Assembly: GCA_028874215.1 (NCBI GenBank)
Contig: JAPPLF010000011.1
Span: 1 to 40,588 of the forward strand
Length of the DNA stretch: 40,588 bases
Origin: Acidobacteriota bacterium
GTDB lineage: Bacteria; Acidobacteriota; UBA6911; RPQK01; JAJDTT01
Reading direction: 5' to 3'
Shown here: positions 1-9,468 of the stretch, piece after piece
Position numbering within the stretch: position 1 is the stretch's first letter
Layout of the letters: every line of letters begins with the position of its first letter
Notes under the pieces: generated by a model
What the model was told of the DNA's origin: nothing
The model's database searches: none
The model's input: only the letters and a program-made list of their open reading frames with translations
Made by a program: the position numbers and the translations under genes

Positions 1-57
1 CCCCCCCCCCCCCCCCCCCCCCCCCCCGCCCGCCCCCCGCCCCCCCCCCCCCCCCGC
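1..57. other. poly-C contig-end artefact
   Basis: The first 57 bases are almost entirely C with a few G. This is unlike the rest of the window and would encode a run of proline inside a conserved dehydratase. The complement is poly-G, a known no-signal artefact of two-colour sequencing, so I infer a false contig end. The true ilvD sequence resumes near base 58-61. Confidence 0.75.
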
Positions 58-669
58 GGCCGGGCGCCGGAGGGACAAGAGGTCATCCGGCCCCTGTCCG
101 ACCCCATCAAGAAGACGGGGGGCCTCATCATCCTGCGGGGAAACCTGGCTCCCGAAGGGTGCGTGCTGAAGATCTCCGGCGTCGACCGGGACGGTCACAC
201 GGGTCCGGCCCGGGTCTTCGACCGGGAGGAACCGGCGTTCGCCGCCATTAAGCAAGGCCGGATCAAGGCGGGAGACGTCATTGTGATCCGCAACGAAGGC
301 CCCGTGGGCGGACCGGGCATGCGAGAACTCCTGCAGGTCACCGGAGCCGTGCAGGGTTCCGGCCTGGGCGACAAGGTGGCTCTGATCACGGACGGGCGCT
401 TTTCGGGCGCCACCCGGGGCTTCGTGGTGGGGCACGTGGCTCCCGAAGCGGCCGTCGGCGGACCCCTGGCCGCCTTGCGGGATGGCGACATCATCACGCT
501 GGACATCGAGGCACGGGTGATGAACGTGGACTTGAGCGACGAGGAGATCCGGGGCCGCCTCCGGAACTGGAAGCCCCCCGCGGAGCGGTCCAGGACCGGC
601 GTCCTGGCCAAGTACGCCCGTACGGTCTCCTCACCCTCGGACGGCGCCGTTACCTTTCCGCTCGACTGA
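1..669 (+). CDS. ilvD: dihydroxy-acid dehydratase, C-terminal part (5' truncated)
   Basis: This is the C-terminal ~200 residues of an IlvD/Edd-family dehydratase, which converts 2,3-dihydroxy acids to 2-keto acids in valine, leucine and isoleucine synthesis in the cytoplasm. Credible sequence starts at about base 61 with [15 protein letters not shown], followed by the typical [32 protein letters not shown] and [17 protein letters not shown] blocks. The family's usual length is about 560 residues, so roughly two thirds is missing beyond the contig edge. The iron-sulfur ligands lie in the missing part. The match to IlvD is better than to Edd or sugar-acid dehydratases, although those paralogues cannot be excluded from this end alone. 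Its last 20 bases overlap the end of the convergent DUF1801 gene. Confidence 0.9.
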   Translation, partial: PPPPPPPPPARPPPPPPPRGRAPEGQEVIRPLSDPIKKTGGLIILRGNLAPEGCVLKISGVDRDGHTGPARVFDREEPAFAAIKQGRIKAGDVIVIRNEGPVGGPGMRELLQVTGAVQGSGLGDKVALITDGRFSGATRGFVVGHVAPEAAVGGPLAALRDGDIITLDIEARVMNVDLSDEEIRGRLRNWKPPAERSRTGVLAKYARTVSSPSDGAVTFPLD

Positions 670-1054
670 TTCCGAGCGCGGCCCCGCGCTCGGCACAGGC
701 ATCCCGGATCAGCCCCCGGACGCCGGGCCGTTCGACGTCTTCAACCGTCCGCATCTTGACATGGCGCATCCTGACGCCGGTCCCTTCCAGCAGCTTCTCC
801 GGGTCCGCCAGGCTCGTGCCCCGGTAGAAGCCGAGATTGACCCAGGACTTGAACGGCATGATGTATGCGTACCCGTCGATCATTTTCCGGGGCCCGCAAC
901 CGTAAGTCGCGGCCCGGTCGCCCAGGCGCACCACTTCGCAGGCATCCGGATGAATCTCCAGGATCACTGCGCGCAGACGATGGACGACGGGTACCAGCGG
1001 TCCGGTCGAGAGCCGGACCAAATCATCGAACCGGCCAATCCTGGCCTTCGTCAT
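650..1054 (-). CDS. DUF1801 (YdhG-like) domain protein
   Basis: A 134-residue cytoplasmic protein with the DUF1801 signature: a conserved [19 protein letters not shown] stretch, then [22 protein letters not shown] and [12 protein letters not shown] near the C-terminus. Family members are small frataxin-like-fold proteins without an agreed biochemical role. Length fits the family. The ATG at 1054 has GGAGAG a few bases upstream. The gene is convergent with ilvD and its last codons overlap it. The membrane-protein gene that precedes it on the same strand ends 18 bp upstream, so the two may be cotranscribed. Function is unknown. Confidence 0.8.
   Translation of the reverse strand: MTKARIGRFDDLVRLSTGPLVPVVHRLRAVILEIHPDACEVVRLGDRAATYGCGPRKMIDGYAYIMPFKSWVNLGFYRGTSLADPEKLLEGTGVRMRHVKMRTVEDVERPGVRGLIRDACAERGAALGISRAER
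672..693. terminator. bidirectional hairpin at the ilvD/DUF1801 junction
   Basis: A perfect 10-bp inverted repeat, CCGAGCGCGG / CCGCGCTCGG, is separated by CC just after the ilvD stop codon and inside the last codons of the convergent gene. There is no U-tract, so termination is inferred from position and stability only. Confidence 0.45.
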
Positions 1055-1072
1055 GCGATCTCTCCGGCGTCC

Positions 1073-1732
1073 CTATGCCGATCTTCTCCTGCCCGCCACC
1101 ACGAGGGCGATTCCTCCGAACAGAGCTCCCACGATCATGGTGTAGCCCACCCAGACGGTCATTTGGGGAACCACGCCCGACCAGAAAAACTTCCCCATGG
1201 CGCTCATCTCCGGAAACCCCGGAGGCGCGGCGTCGTAGTGGGTGCCCCAGTTGCCCAGAACCGCCGGCAGCGTGATGAGGATCACCGGAATCCGGGCCGC
1301 GAGGGCGTAGTAGAACAGGACCCTGCCCAATGCGCACCAGCCCCGGCAGGCGATGGACATTCCGGCGATTCCGCCGACGGCCGGAACCAGCATGGCAACC
1401 GGGTAGTTCTCGCCCACGAGCCAGCTGCCCCCGATAATGATGGCCACAGCCGCCGCCAGCCCCGCCGCCGAATAGGCGAGCACCCGGCCCGCGGAGGCGG
1501 GAGCACTGCCCGACCTGACCAGCTTCAAGGCGAAGTGGATCCCGAAGACCGGCACCAGCCAGGCGATCCCCACAATGGCACCGCCGCCGCCCGCTTCGGA
1601 ATTGAACAACACCGGAGACCAACCGTTGAGCTCTCCGGTCAGGCGCAGGATGGTCACGGCCAAGGTGATCACTCCCGGCACCAGAATCATCTCTTTGACC
1701 GAACCCGGTCCATTGCTGCTTTCGGCCATCAT
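1073..1732 (-). CDS. polytopic membrane protein, unknown function
   Basis: A 219-residue hydrophobic protein that I do not recognise. Hydrophobic stretches suggest about five or six membrane segments, at roughly residues 15-30, 47-70, 83-107, 112-130, 138-160 and 188-213. A short basic C-terminal tail (AGRRRSA) should lie in the cytoplasm. No catalytic or transport motif is evident. The start chosen is the first of two ATGs at 1732, with GAGGGGAGGG immediately upstream. It sits 18 bp before the DUF1801 gene on the same strand, and its upstream region is shared divergently with the secreted propeller gene. Confidence 0.6.
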   Translation of the reverse strand: MMAESSNGPGSVKEMILVPGVITLAVTILRLTGELNGWSPVLFNSEAGGGGAIVGIAWLVPVFGIHFALKLVRSGSAPASAGRVLAYSAAGLAAAVAIIIGGSWLVGENYPVAMLVPAVGGIAGMSIACRGWCALGRVLFYYALAARIPVILITLPAVLGNWGTHYDAAPPGFPEMSAMGKFFWSGVVPQMTVWVGYTMIVGALFGGIALVVAGRRRSA

Positions 1733-1920
1733 GCCCTCCCCTCGTTTCTCTGCAAATCGACTTTAGTATGGATCACCAGCGCGGAAAGTCCACCCCAAGA
1801 ACAACCGTCCGGAGTTTGACTCAGTCCCGGTTTCAGCCTAGTCTCCAAGCGTCCATGGACGATAGTCTCCGTCACGACTCCAACAGGCCGCAAACCCCGT
1901 CGGCAGGAGAGACATTGAGG

Positions 1921-3393
1921 ATGAGACCCCTAACGCGTTCTTGCTTTTCCCGACGGCGTCCCACCTGCATCGGGCTCCGGTCCCGCTTGGCGATGTTCCC
2001 CCTGCTGGCCCTCCTGATGCAGGTCTCGGAGGCCGGAGACTGGACGCAGTTTCGGGGTCCCAACGGGTCGGGTGTCTCCACCACCCGGGATCTGCCGCAT
2101 CGTTTCGGCCCCCAGGAAAATGTCCACTGGAAAACTTCCCTTCCTCCGGGCCATTCCTCTCCCGTCTTTTCCCGGGAGAGCATTTTCGTGACCGGCTTCC
2201 AAGGAGAAATCCTCTCCACGACTGCTCTGGATCGGAAAACAGGAGAAATCCAGTGGACCCGGAACGTCGCCAGAAACAGAGAGGGCAAGCTCCACCGGGA
2301 CAACTCCCCCGCCTCTCCCAGTCCGGTGACGGACGGAAGCAACGTCTACGTCTTTTTCCAGGATCTGGGCCTTCTCGCCTACGACGCACGGGGAAACGAA
2401 CTCTGGCGGGTTTCGCTGGGGCCGTACAATACTCCTTTCGGGATCGCCGCCTCTCCGATTCTCGCCGGCAACCATGTCGTTCAGGTCTGCGACGGTGAAT
2501 CCGGATCGTTCATGGTGGCGGTGGACAAGGAGACGGGACGGATCGCCTGGCGAAATGAGCGTCCCTTGATGAGACGCGGCTTCTCGACGCCGGTCCTCTA
2601 CCGGCCTGACGGCGGAGAGCTCCAGGTCCTGGTTCCGGGGTCATTTCAACTGGTCGCCTATTCGGCGGCCACGGGCGAGAAGATCTGGTGGAGCCGAGGA
2701 CTGACGTGGCAGATGAAACCGACGCCGGTCATGGACGGAGACTTCGCCTACGTCCTGGGGTGGGCGGGCGCCGCCGACCCGGGCAATCAGGAGGACGTGA
2801 TCCCCTTTGACGAAGCCCTGAAGAAACACGATGGCAACGGCGACCGGAAACTCTCCGAGGAAGAAGCCGAGGGAGCGATTTCGCCCAACTTCTCCACGTC
2901 TTGGCGCAACATGGATCTTGATCTGGACGGCTACCTGGGAGAACGGGACTGGGAGCTGTTTCGTATGCGCCGGGCATCGGTCAACTCCATTCAGCGGATT
3001 CGCCTCGGAGGAACGGGCGACGTGACCGGGACCGCCCGGGGGTGGCAATACCACAAGAGCCTGCCCAACGTGCCCTCCCCTCTCCTTTACGACGGCGTCA
3101 TCTACCTGATCAAGGACGGAGGCATCGTCACTGCTCTCGATCCGGACACCGGAGCCGTCCTGAAGCTGGCCAGGCTGACGGAGGCCATGAGCCGGTATTT
3201 CGCGTCTCCGGTCGGAGGCGACGGCAAGGTCTACCTGCTCGGAGAGAACGGCGACGTCCCGGTCCTGAAGGCCGGACCGGAATGGGAGGTGCTGGCCGTA
3301 AATCGAATGGGTGAGGATGCCTACGCCACGCCGGCGCTGGTTGACGGCAAGATCTATTTACGCACCGTCAGCGCCCTCTACTGTTTCGACTGA
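1921..3393 (+). CDS. secreted PQQ-like beta-propeller protein with two EF-hands
   Basis: A 490-residue exported protein. The mature part opens with DWTQFRGPNGSG, typical of PQQ-like propeller proteins of planctomycetes, verrucomicrobia and acidobacteria. Repeated 'W.....G....SP' and 'G.iYl....G.v.AlD..TG' blades run through the protein, for example VYVFFQDLGLLAYDA and VIYLIKDGGIVTALDPDTG. Between blades, at about residues 300-345, two calcium-binding EF-hand loops are inserted, DGNGDRKLSEEE and DLDLDGYLGERD. The PQQ-dehydrogenase active-site signature is absent, so a scaffold or binding role is more likely than an oxidoreductase. The ATG at 1921 has AGGAGA 10 bp upstream and precedes an export signal. 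Longer in-frame starts back to 1768 look non-coding. Confidence 0.8.
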   Translation: MRPLTRSCFSRRRPTCIGLRSRLAMFPLLALLMQVSEAGDWTQFRGPNGSGVSTTRDLPHRFGPQENVHWKTSLPPGHSSPVFSRESIFVTGFQGEILSTTALDRKTGEIQWTRNVARNREGKLHRDNSPASPSPVTDGSNVYVFFQDLGLLAYDARGNELWRVSLGPYNTPFGIAASPILAGNHVVQVCDGESGSFMVAVDKETGRIAWRNERPLMRRGFSTPVLYRPDGGELQVLVPGSFQLVAYSAATGEKIWWSRGLTWQMKPTPVMDGDFAYVLGWAGAADPGNQEDVIPFDEALKKHDGNGDRKLSEEEAEGAISPNFSTSWRNMDLDLDGYLGERDWELFRMRRASVNSIQRIRLGGTGDVTGTARGWQYHKSLPNVPSPLLYDGVIYLIKDGGIVTALDPDTGAVLKLARLTEAMSRYFASPVGGDGKVYLLGENGDVPVLKAGPEWEVLAVNRMGEDAYATPALVDGKIYLRTVSALYCFD

Positions 3394-3677
3394 AAACCCA
3401 CACCGGACCGCGGGATTCAAGGCGGAATTCGACCAGTTGGCGAAGCCGCGCGCTGCCGAGGATATTTCCGGCGGAGCCTTGCAGCCATCAGCTTCGCAAG
3501 TATAATCTCCACCTGTGTACGCCAAGCGATCCGGCTGATCGAAATAAATGGCGTGCGCGTCGGCGGTGAAAGCCCTGGACGGCGCCGAGCCCGGTGAGGC
3601 GCCCTGCCGACCAGGCGCGGGAAACTCTCAAGATCGGACATTCGACAAGGTTGGAGGTATCGGTTTTTTTATGCCTT
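3394..3677. other. gene-free leader region before the phosphate operon
   Basis: About 285 bp between the propeller gene and the Pho-type promoter. I see no credible gene, strong hairpin or repeat here. A T-run (ttttttt, 3664-3670) lies directly before the promoter. Confidence 0.5.
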
Positions 3678-3710
3678 CTTCATTTTTTCTTCATATTCCT
3701 TTCGTATCCT
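3678..3710 (+). promoter_or_regulatory. PhoB-type promoter (Pho box plus -10) of the porin-pst operon
   Basis: CTTCAT occurs at 3678 and again exactly 11 bp later at 3689, followed by AT-rich tails. A weaker third unit, TTTCGT, starts at 3700. From the end of the second hexamer there are exactly 10 nt to TATCCT (3705-3710). This is the geometry of PhoB-activated promoters, where 11-bp direct repeats replace the -35 box. The predicted start of transcription is near 3717, about 23 nt before the GTG start. The sequence and spacing are seen; PhoB control is inferred from the downstream genes. Confidence 0.75.
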
Positions 3711-3739
3711 CCGAGTGCGGAAACTGAAACGGGAGCCCC

Positions 3740-5023
3740 GTGAAGCGCACAGGTCTGCTCATCCTCAGCTCGCTTCTGCTGCAACCTGGTGGCGCCTTCC
3801 TGACCGCCGGGCTGTCGTCGACTGTCCAGGAGAAAGGCCCCCGGGCGCAGCAGGACGAGCCTGGAAAAAAGGAATCGGCAGACCGACCTCAGGACCCGGA
3901 CTCCCTCCGGCCCTACTGGAAGGATGGAGTCCGGCTCGAAACTCCGGACAAGCGTGTGAGTCTCAAGATCGGCGGACGAATCCAGGCCGACTGGATGTGG
4001 ATCAACGAGGATCAAGCCGTGAGGGACGCCATCGGAGACCAAACCAGCGGCAGTGAATTCCGCAGGACGCGCCTATACATGTCGGGCGACCTGTACGGTA
4101 ACTTGAGCTTCAAGAGCCAGTTCGACTTCGCCGGAGGGTCGACGGCGCTGAAAGACGTATTCGTCGCCTTCAAGTCGATCCCCGGATTCGGGAACGTCAA
4201 GGTCGGCCACTACAAGGAACCATTCAGCCTGGAGGAACTCACCAGCAGTAACTACATGACGTTCGTGGAGCGATCGGTGGCCAACGTCTTCTCCTACTCC
4301 AGGAATGTGGGACTGACCTTCTACAACTCCCAATTGGGCCAGCGATTGACCTGGGCCGCCGGCGTCTTCCGGGATACGGACAACGGCGGCACCAGCCTGG
4401 GAAACGGAGTCGGCAGCACCTTTCGCCTGACGGGTGTACCGGCCCTCGACAAGCAGAAGGACCGGCTGGCGCACCTGGGTGTCAGCTACAGTTTGAGACG
4501 GCCCAGCGACGGCGTCCTGCGTTGGCGGCAGCGCCCGGAACTCCACCTGACCGACCGTTACGTGGACACTCGTTCCTTTGCGGCCGATCGGGTTCAAATG
4601 CTGGTCCTGGAGGGCGCCGTGGTGAGCGGACCCTTTTCGGTCCAGTCCGAATACACCCACTCGGCGGCCCGGTCGCGAATCGCCGGAGACCCGGTTTTCG
4701 GGGGCTTCTATGTCTATGCCAGCGTCTTCCTGACCGGCGAGCAGCGGAACTACAAGGCTTCCTCGGGGTTCTTCGACCGGCTGCGGCCCCGAAAGAATTT
4801 CGCGCCGGGAGAGGGACCTGGGGCCTGGGAGCTGGCGCTCCGGTATTCCAGGCTCGACCTGACCGACCGCGCCATCCAGGGAGGCCGCCTCAACAACGTT
4901 ACGGCGGCCGTGAATTGGTACCTGAATCCGGTGGCCCGGGTCATGTTCAACTATGTCCACGGCGACCTGTACGAGGTCGGCACCACCCACGCCGTGGTCA
5001 CGCGGCTCCAACTGAATTTCTAA
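3740..5023 (+). CDS. phosphate/polyphosphate-selective porin (OprP/OprO family)
   Basis: A 427-residue outer-membrane protein of the Porin_O_P type. It has an N-terminal export signal, then the family hallmark LKIGGRIQADWMWINED (about residues 75-91), FRRTRLYMSGDLYGNLSFKSQFDFAGG and a run of amphipathic beta-strands. The last strand ends in an aromatic residue (VTRLQLNF), as expected for BAM-dependent insertion. The family forms anion channels used for phosphate or polyphosphate uptake across the outer membrane. The GTG start at 3740 has GGGAG 4 nt upstream and sits just downstream of the Pho-type promoter. It is the first gene of a tight run with pstS, pstC, pstA, pstB and phoU, which supports phosphate as substrate. 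Some family members have other substrates, so selectivity is inferred from context. Confidence 0.87.
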   Translation: MKRTGLLILSSLLLQPGGAFLTAGLSSTVQEKGPRAQQDEPGKKESADRPQDPDSLRPYWKDGVRLETPDKRVSLKIGGRIQADWMWINEDQAVRDAIGDQTSGSEFRRTRLYMSGDLYGNLSFKSQFDFAGGSTALKDVFVAFKSIPGFGNVKVGHYKEPFSLEELTSSNYMTFVERSVANVFSYSRNVGLTFYNSQLGQRLTWAAGVFRDTDNGGTSLGNGVGSTFRLTGVPALDKQKDRLAHLGVSYSLRRPSDGVLRWRQRPELHLTDRYVDTRSFAADRVQMLVLEGAVVSGPFSVQSEYTHSAARSRIAGDPVFGGFYVYASVFLTGEQRNYKASSGFFDRLRPRKNFAPGEGPGAWELALRYSRLDLTDRAIQGGRLNNVTAAVNWYLNPVARVMFNYVHGDLYEVGTTHAVVTRLQLNF

Positions 5024-5053
5024 TATCTGCAACCAGATGAGGAAACCGGATCG

Positions 5054-6037
5054 ATGACGAAAATGATGCGCTGGCTGTGTCTTTCGGGGTTTCTCCTGAC
5101 CTCTTGCGGCGGTGGCGACGATTCAGGCGGGATGCGCGGCCGAGTCAGGGTCGATGGTTCCAGCACGGTATTTCCCATCACCGAGGCCGTCGCCGAGGAA
5201 TTTCTGAAGGTCCATGGCAGGGTCCAGGTCACGGTGGGGATTTCCGGGACGGGCGGAGGATTCAAGAAGTTCAGTGCCGGTGAAACCGACATCAACGACG
5301 CCTCCCGTCCCATCAAACCCATCGAGGAGGAGGCCGCCAAGGCGAACTCGGTCCAGTTCATCGAACTGCCCGTGGCCTTCGACGGGATTTCCGTCGTCGC
5401 CAATCCCGAAAACGATTTCCTGGACCATTTGACCGTGGAGGAGTTGAGAAAGATCTGGCAGCCCGGGAGCATGGTGAACAAATGGAGCGACATCCGTGCG
5501 GAATGGCCCGACAGGAAACTCAACTTGTACGGGCCCGGACCCGATTCGGGGACCTTCGATTACTTCACCGAGGCGGTCAACGGCAAGTCCCAAGTCTGCC
5601 GTCCCGACTTCACTGCCAGCGAGGATGACAACGTCCTGGTTCAAGGCATCTCGGGAGATCCGGACGCTCTGGGCTTTTTCGGGTTCGCCTATTACGCCGA
5701 AAATGCCTCGCGCCTGAAACTGATCCCCGTCGACGGGGGCGACGGACCCGTTTATCCGACGCACGAGACCATCAACCAGAACACGTACAAGCCACTCTCC
5801 AGGCCCGTTTTCATCTACGTCAACGACCAGGCCCGCCGGGAGGAGGTCGTGGCGTTCGTGGAATTCTACCTCCGGGAGGCTCCCAATCTGGTTCAGGAAG
5901 TGGGTTACGTGGCGCTGCCGCCAGAAATCTACGAGTTGGCATTGCACCGCTTCACCAACGGCATCACGGGAACGGTCTACGGCGGCGGGCATGCTGCAGG
6001 CGTCTCATTACTGGATCTGTTCCAGGTGGGCAGCTAG
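5054..6037 (+). CDS. pstS: phosphate ABC transporter, phosphate-binding lipoprotein
   Basis: A 327-residue periplasmic phosphate-binding protein that delivers phosphate to PstCAB. The signal peptide ends in the lipobox LLTSC (residues 14-18), so the mature protein should be lipid-anchored. The ligand-binding blocks are typical of PstS: VDGSSTVFPITEAVAEEF, GISGTGGGFKKFSAGETDINDASRPI and YGPGPDSGTFDYFTEAV. These carry the SST, GTGGGF and SGT phosphate-contacting motifs. Length is in the normal range. It follows the porin by 30 bp and precedes pstC by 38 bp in one operon. Confidence 0.95.
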   Translation: MTKMMRWLCLSGFLLTSCGGGDDSGGMRGRVRVDGSSTVFPITEAVAEEFLKVHGRVQVTVGISGTGGGFKKFSAGETDINDASRPIKPIEEEAAKANSVQFIELPVAFDGISVVANPENDFLDHLTVEELRKIWQPGSMVNKWSDIRAEWPDRKLNLYGPGPDSGTFDYFTEAVNGKSQVCRPDFTASEDDNVLVQGISGDPDALGFFGFAYYAENASRLKLIPVDGGDGPVYPTHETINQNTYKPLSRPVFIYVNDQARREEVVAFVEFYLREAPNLVQEVGYVALPPEIYELALHRFTNGITGTVYGGGHAAGVSLLDLFQVGS

Positions 6038-6075
6038 CCGCCAACTAAAGTTCCTCCGCACAATTCACCTCAGAA

Positions 6076-6975
6076 ATGACACTCCAACTCCGGAAGAAAG
6101 GGAAGGTTCGCGAGAAGCTCATCGGTTGGCTCCTGCTGGGTTGCGCCTGCGTCTCGGTGGCCACGACCGTGGCCATCATCCTGGTTCTGCTGACGGAATC
6201 GGCCCTCTTCTTTCGCGAAGTCCCCATCCTGGATTTCCTGTTCGGCACCCGCTGGACGCCGCTGCTGGAACCCCGCTCCTTCGGCGTCCTGCCCTTGCTC
6301 TCCGGAACCCTGCTCATCGTGATCGGCTCTTCCCTGGTCGCTCTTCCGGTCGGCTTGGCCACGGGCATTTATCTGTCTGAATACGCTTCGGACCGGATCC
6401 GGGAGGTGGTCAAGCCGGTTTTGGAAATCCTCGCCGGCATCCCCACTGTCGTGTACGGGTACTTTGCCCTGACGTTCGTCACGCCGGTTCTACAGACGTT
6501 GTTCGACCAGATCCGCATCTTCAACGCAGCGAGCGCCTCCATCGTCGTGGGCATCATGGTGCTGCCCATGGTGGCCTCACTCTGCGACGACGCCTTCCGG
6601 GCCGTGCCCAAGTCGCTCCGGTATGGGGCCTATGCCCTGGGCGCCACCCGGCTGGAAGTCACCTTGGGCGTGACCCTTCCGTCGGCGACATCGGGTGTGG
6701 TGGCATCGTTCGTGCTCGCGGTCTCGAGAGCCATCGGAGAAACCATGGCGGTCACCCTGGCGGCGGGAGCGACTCCGAAGTTGACGCTGAATCCCGCGGA
6801 GAGCATCCAGACCATGACGGCCTACATCGTCCAGGTCAGTCTCGGAGACACTCCGGCCGGCACCATTGAGTACCAGACCATCTTTGCGGTCGCCGCCCTG
6901 CTTTTCGCCATCACCTTGTTCATGAACGTGGTCGCCAACCGGGTCCTGCGCCGGTTCCGGGAGGTGTACGAGTGA
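6076..6975 (+). CDS. pstC: phosphate ABC transporter permease PstC
   Basis: A 299-residue inner-membrane permease of the BPD_transp_1 family with about six membrane segments. It pairs with PstA to form the phosphate channel. The cytoplasmic coupling helix that docks on PstB is clear in [20 protein letters not shown] (about residues 182-201), followed by AIGETMAV, both typical of PstC. The start at 6076 is an ATG following pstS closely. The end overlaps the pstA start by 4 bp (GTGA), which indicates translational coupling. Confidence 0.94.
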   Translation: MTLQLRKKGKVREKLIGWLLLGCACVSVATTVAIILVLLTESALFFREVPILDFLFGTRWTPLLEPRSFGVLPLLSGTLLIVIGSSLVALPVGLATGIYLSEYASDRIREVVKPVLEILAGIPTVVYGYFALTFVTPVLQTLFDQIRIFNAASASIVVGIMVLPMVASLCDDAFRAVPKSLRYGAYALGATRLEVTLGVTLPSATSGVVASFVLAVSRAIGETMAVTLAAGATPKLTLNPAESIQTMTAYIVQVSLGDTPAGTIEYQTIFAVAALLFAITLFMNVVANRVLRRFREVYE

Positions 6976-7829
6976 AGAGTCTGGCCGCTCGCCGGCGTCT
7001 GGCTTCCATCTTCCGTCACGTCTGCGCCATGGTGACCTGGGGCGGCGTCCTGCTGCTGGCGATGCTGCTTTATCACGTCAGCCGCCAGGGAGTGGGTTGG
7101 CTCAACTTGGAGTTCCTCCAATCGTTCCCCTCCCGTTTTCCCGATCGGGCCGGCATCAAGTCGGCGCTCTGGGGAACCTGCTGGGTGATCAGCTTCACCG
7201 CCCTCTTTTCCATCCCTCTGGGAGTGGCGACCGCCATCTACCTGGAGGAGTATGCAAGGAAGGGGAGGCTGGCGCGCTGGATCGAAATCAACCTGTCCAA
7301 TCTTTCGGGAGTCCCCTCCATCGTCTTCGGCATCCTGGGACTCGTCATCTTCGTGCGGATGATGTCACTTGAGCGAAGCGTGCTGGCCGGCAGCCTGACC
7401 TTGGCGTTGCTGATCCTGCCGGTGATCGTCATTGCCGCACGGGAGGCGATCCGGGCCGTGCCCCAGTCCATCCGGCACGCCTCGTACGCCCTGGGAGCGA
7501 CTCGTTGGGAGACGGTGCGGCACCATGTTCTGCCGTCCGCCTTCCCTGGAATCCTCACCGGCGTCATCCTGGCCGTTTCCCGCGCCATCGGCGAGACGGC
7601 TCCCCTGATCATGATCGGAGCCCTCACCTACGTGGCCTTCGTGCCGGAGAATCCGATGTCGCCTTTTACGACTCTTCCCATCCAGATCTTCAATTGGTCT
7701 TCACGGCCCCAGCAGGAATTCCACTATGTGGCCGCCGCCGGCATCATCGTGCTGCTGGTAGTCTTGCTTCTGATGAACGCGACTGCCATCTATATCCGGC
7801 ACCGGCTGGGGAGAAAAACGGGAAGATAA
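6972..7829 (+). CDS. pstA: phosphate ABC transporter permease PstA
   Basis: A 285-residue inner-membrane permease, partner of PstC. It shows six predicted membrane segments, the PstA-type [12 protein letters not shown] motif, [15 protein letters not shown], and the coupling helix [20 protein letters not shown] near residues 172-191, followed by [10 protein letters not shown]. It starts with GTG at 6972, overlapping the pstC stop by 4 bp. Length is normal for the family. The pstB gene follows after about 20 bp. Confidence 0.94.
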   Translation: MKSLAARRRLASIFRHVCAMVTWGGVLLLAMLLYHVSRQGVGWLNLEFLQSFPSRFPDRAGIKSALWGTCWVISFTALFSIPLGVATAIYLEEYARKGRLARWIEINLSNLSGVPSIVFGILGLVIFVRMMSLERSVLAGSLTLALLILPVIVIAAREAIRAVPQSIRHASYALGATRWETVRHHVLPSAFPGILTGVILAVSRAIGETAPLIMIGALTYVAFVPENPMSPFTTLPIQIFNWSSRPQQEFHYVAAAGIIVLLVVLLLMNATAIYIRHRLGRKTGR

Positions 7830-7850
7830 GTCCAGACTGAATTGTTGGCC

Positions 7851-8603
<753 letters not shown>

Positions 8604-8621
8604 GAGAATCGGCGGGCCGTA

Positions 8622-8644
8622 GCCCGACGATACCGGCGTCGGGC
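8622..8644 (+). terminator. hairpin between pstB and phoU
   Basis: GCCCGACG and CGTCGGGC form a perfect 8-bp stem with a 7-nt loop in the 64-bp gap between pstB and phoU. There is no U-tract, so it is more likely an mRNA-processing or partial attenuation element than a full terminator. This would let phoU be expressed at a level different from the transporter genes. Confidence 0.4.
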
Positions 8645-8667
8645 AGTCCCGGTCCGGGAGGCTAACC

Positions 8668-9357
8668 ATGACCAAGCACATGGTGCGCGACTTCGAAAAC
8701 CTGAAGCGGAAGCTCCTCGGCTTGGGAGGCATCGTCGAGGAGGCCATCAACAACGCCATCCTGGCGTTGCTCGACCGCCGGCACGACTTGGCGGAAGAGG
8801 TCATTTCCGGAGACCGCCAGATCGATCTCAAGGAAGTGGATCTGGAGGAGGACTGCCTCAAGGCCCTGGCGCTCTATCAACCGGTCGCCGGAGACCTTCG
8901 ATTCATCATCACGGTGCTGAAAGTCAACAACGACCTGGAGCGCATGGGCGATCTGGCCGTCAATATCGCCGAACGCGCCTCCTACCTCTCCGTTCACCCG
9001 GCGCTGAAGGTTTCGCTGGACTTCGCACAGATGGTGACCGGCGTCCGCCGGATGGTGCGGGACAGCCTGGACGCCCTCATCCGGATGGACACCGACCTGG
9101 CCCGGACGGTCCTCAGCATGGATGACGAGATCGACGCCATCAACCGGGATATGTTCACCTCGCTGCAAGAGCTGATGAGACAGGAATCCGACACGGTGGA
9201 GCGGTCGGTCCACCTGCTGTCCACCTCCCGGAACCTGGAGCGGATTGCGGACCTTTGCACCAATATTGCCGAAGACGTGGTCTTCATGGTGGACGGTGAT
9301 CTGATCCGACATCGGAACAAGGACTACCGGAAACCGATTCCCCCGGATCGGAACTGA
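8668..9357 (+). CDS. phoU: phosphate signalling protein PhoU
   Basis: A 229-residue cytoplasmic protein made of two repeated three-helix bundles. Each bears the family metal-binding motif: ERMGDLAVNIAERA in the first half and ERIADLCTNIAEDV in the second. PhoU links PstSCAB to the PhoR/PhoB sensor pair and represses the Pho regulon when phosphate is plentiful. Length is near the usual 230-240. The ATG at 8668 follows GGGAGGC. It is the last gene of the porin-pst operon. No phoR or phoB gene lies in the window. Confidence 0.94.
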   Translation: MTKHMVRDFENLKRKLLGLGGIVEEAINNAILALLDRRHDLAEEVISGDRQIDLKEVDLEEDCLKALALYQPVAGDLRFIITVLKVNNDLERMGDLAVNIAERASYLSVHPALKVSLDFAQMVTGVRRMVRDSLDALIRMDTDLARTVLSMDDEIDAINRDMFTSLQELMRQESDTVERSVHLLSTSRNLERIADLCTNIAEDVVFMVDGDLIRHRNKDYRKPIPPDRN

Positions 9358-9468
9358 TCGGCGGCGCTGCTCGAGTCGACACGGCGACCGGCGATTCGTT
9401 CCCACCGGCGAGCCTGTCCACCACACCCCTGCGCAAGGTTAGAATGGGGTCATATTCGGAAATCCGAG

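Noticed and set aside
761-1819. 352-codon frame across the DUF1801 and membrane-protein genes
   Set aside because: Antisense to two better-supported genes; composition is His/Pro/Gln-rich and unlike a folded protein.
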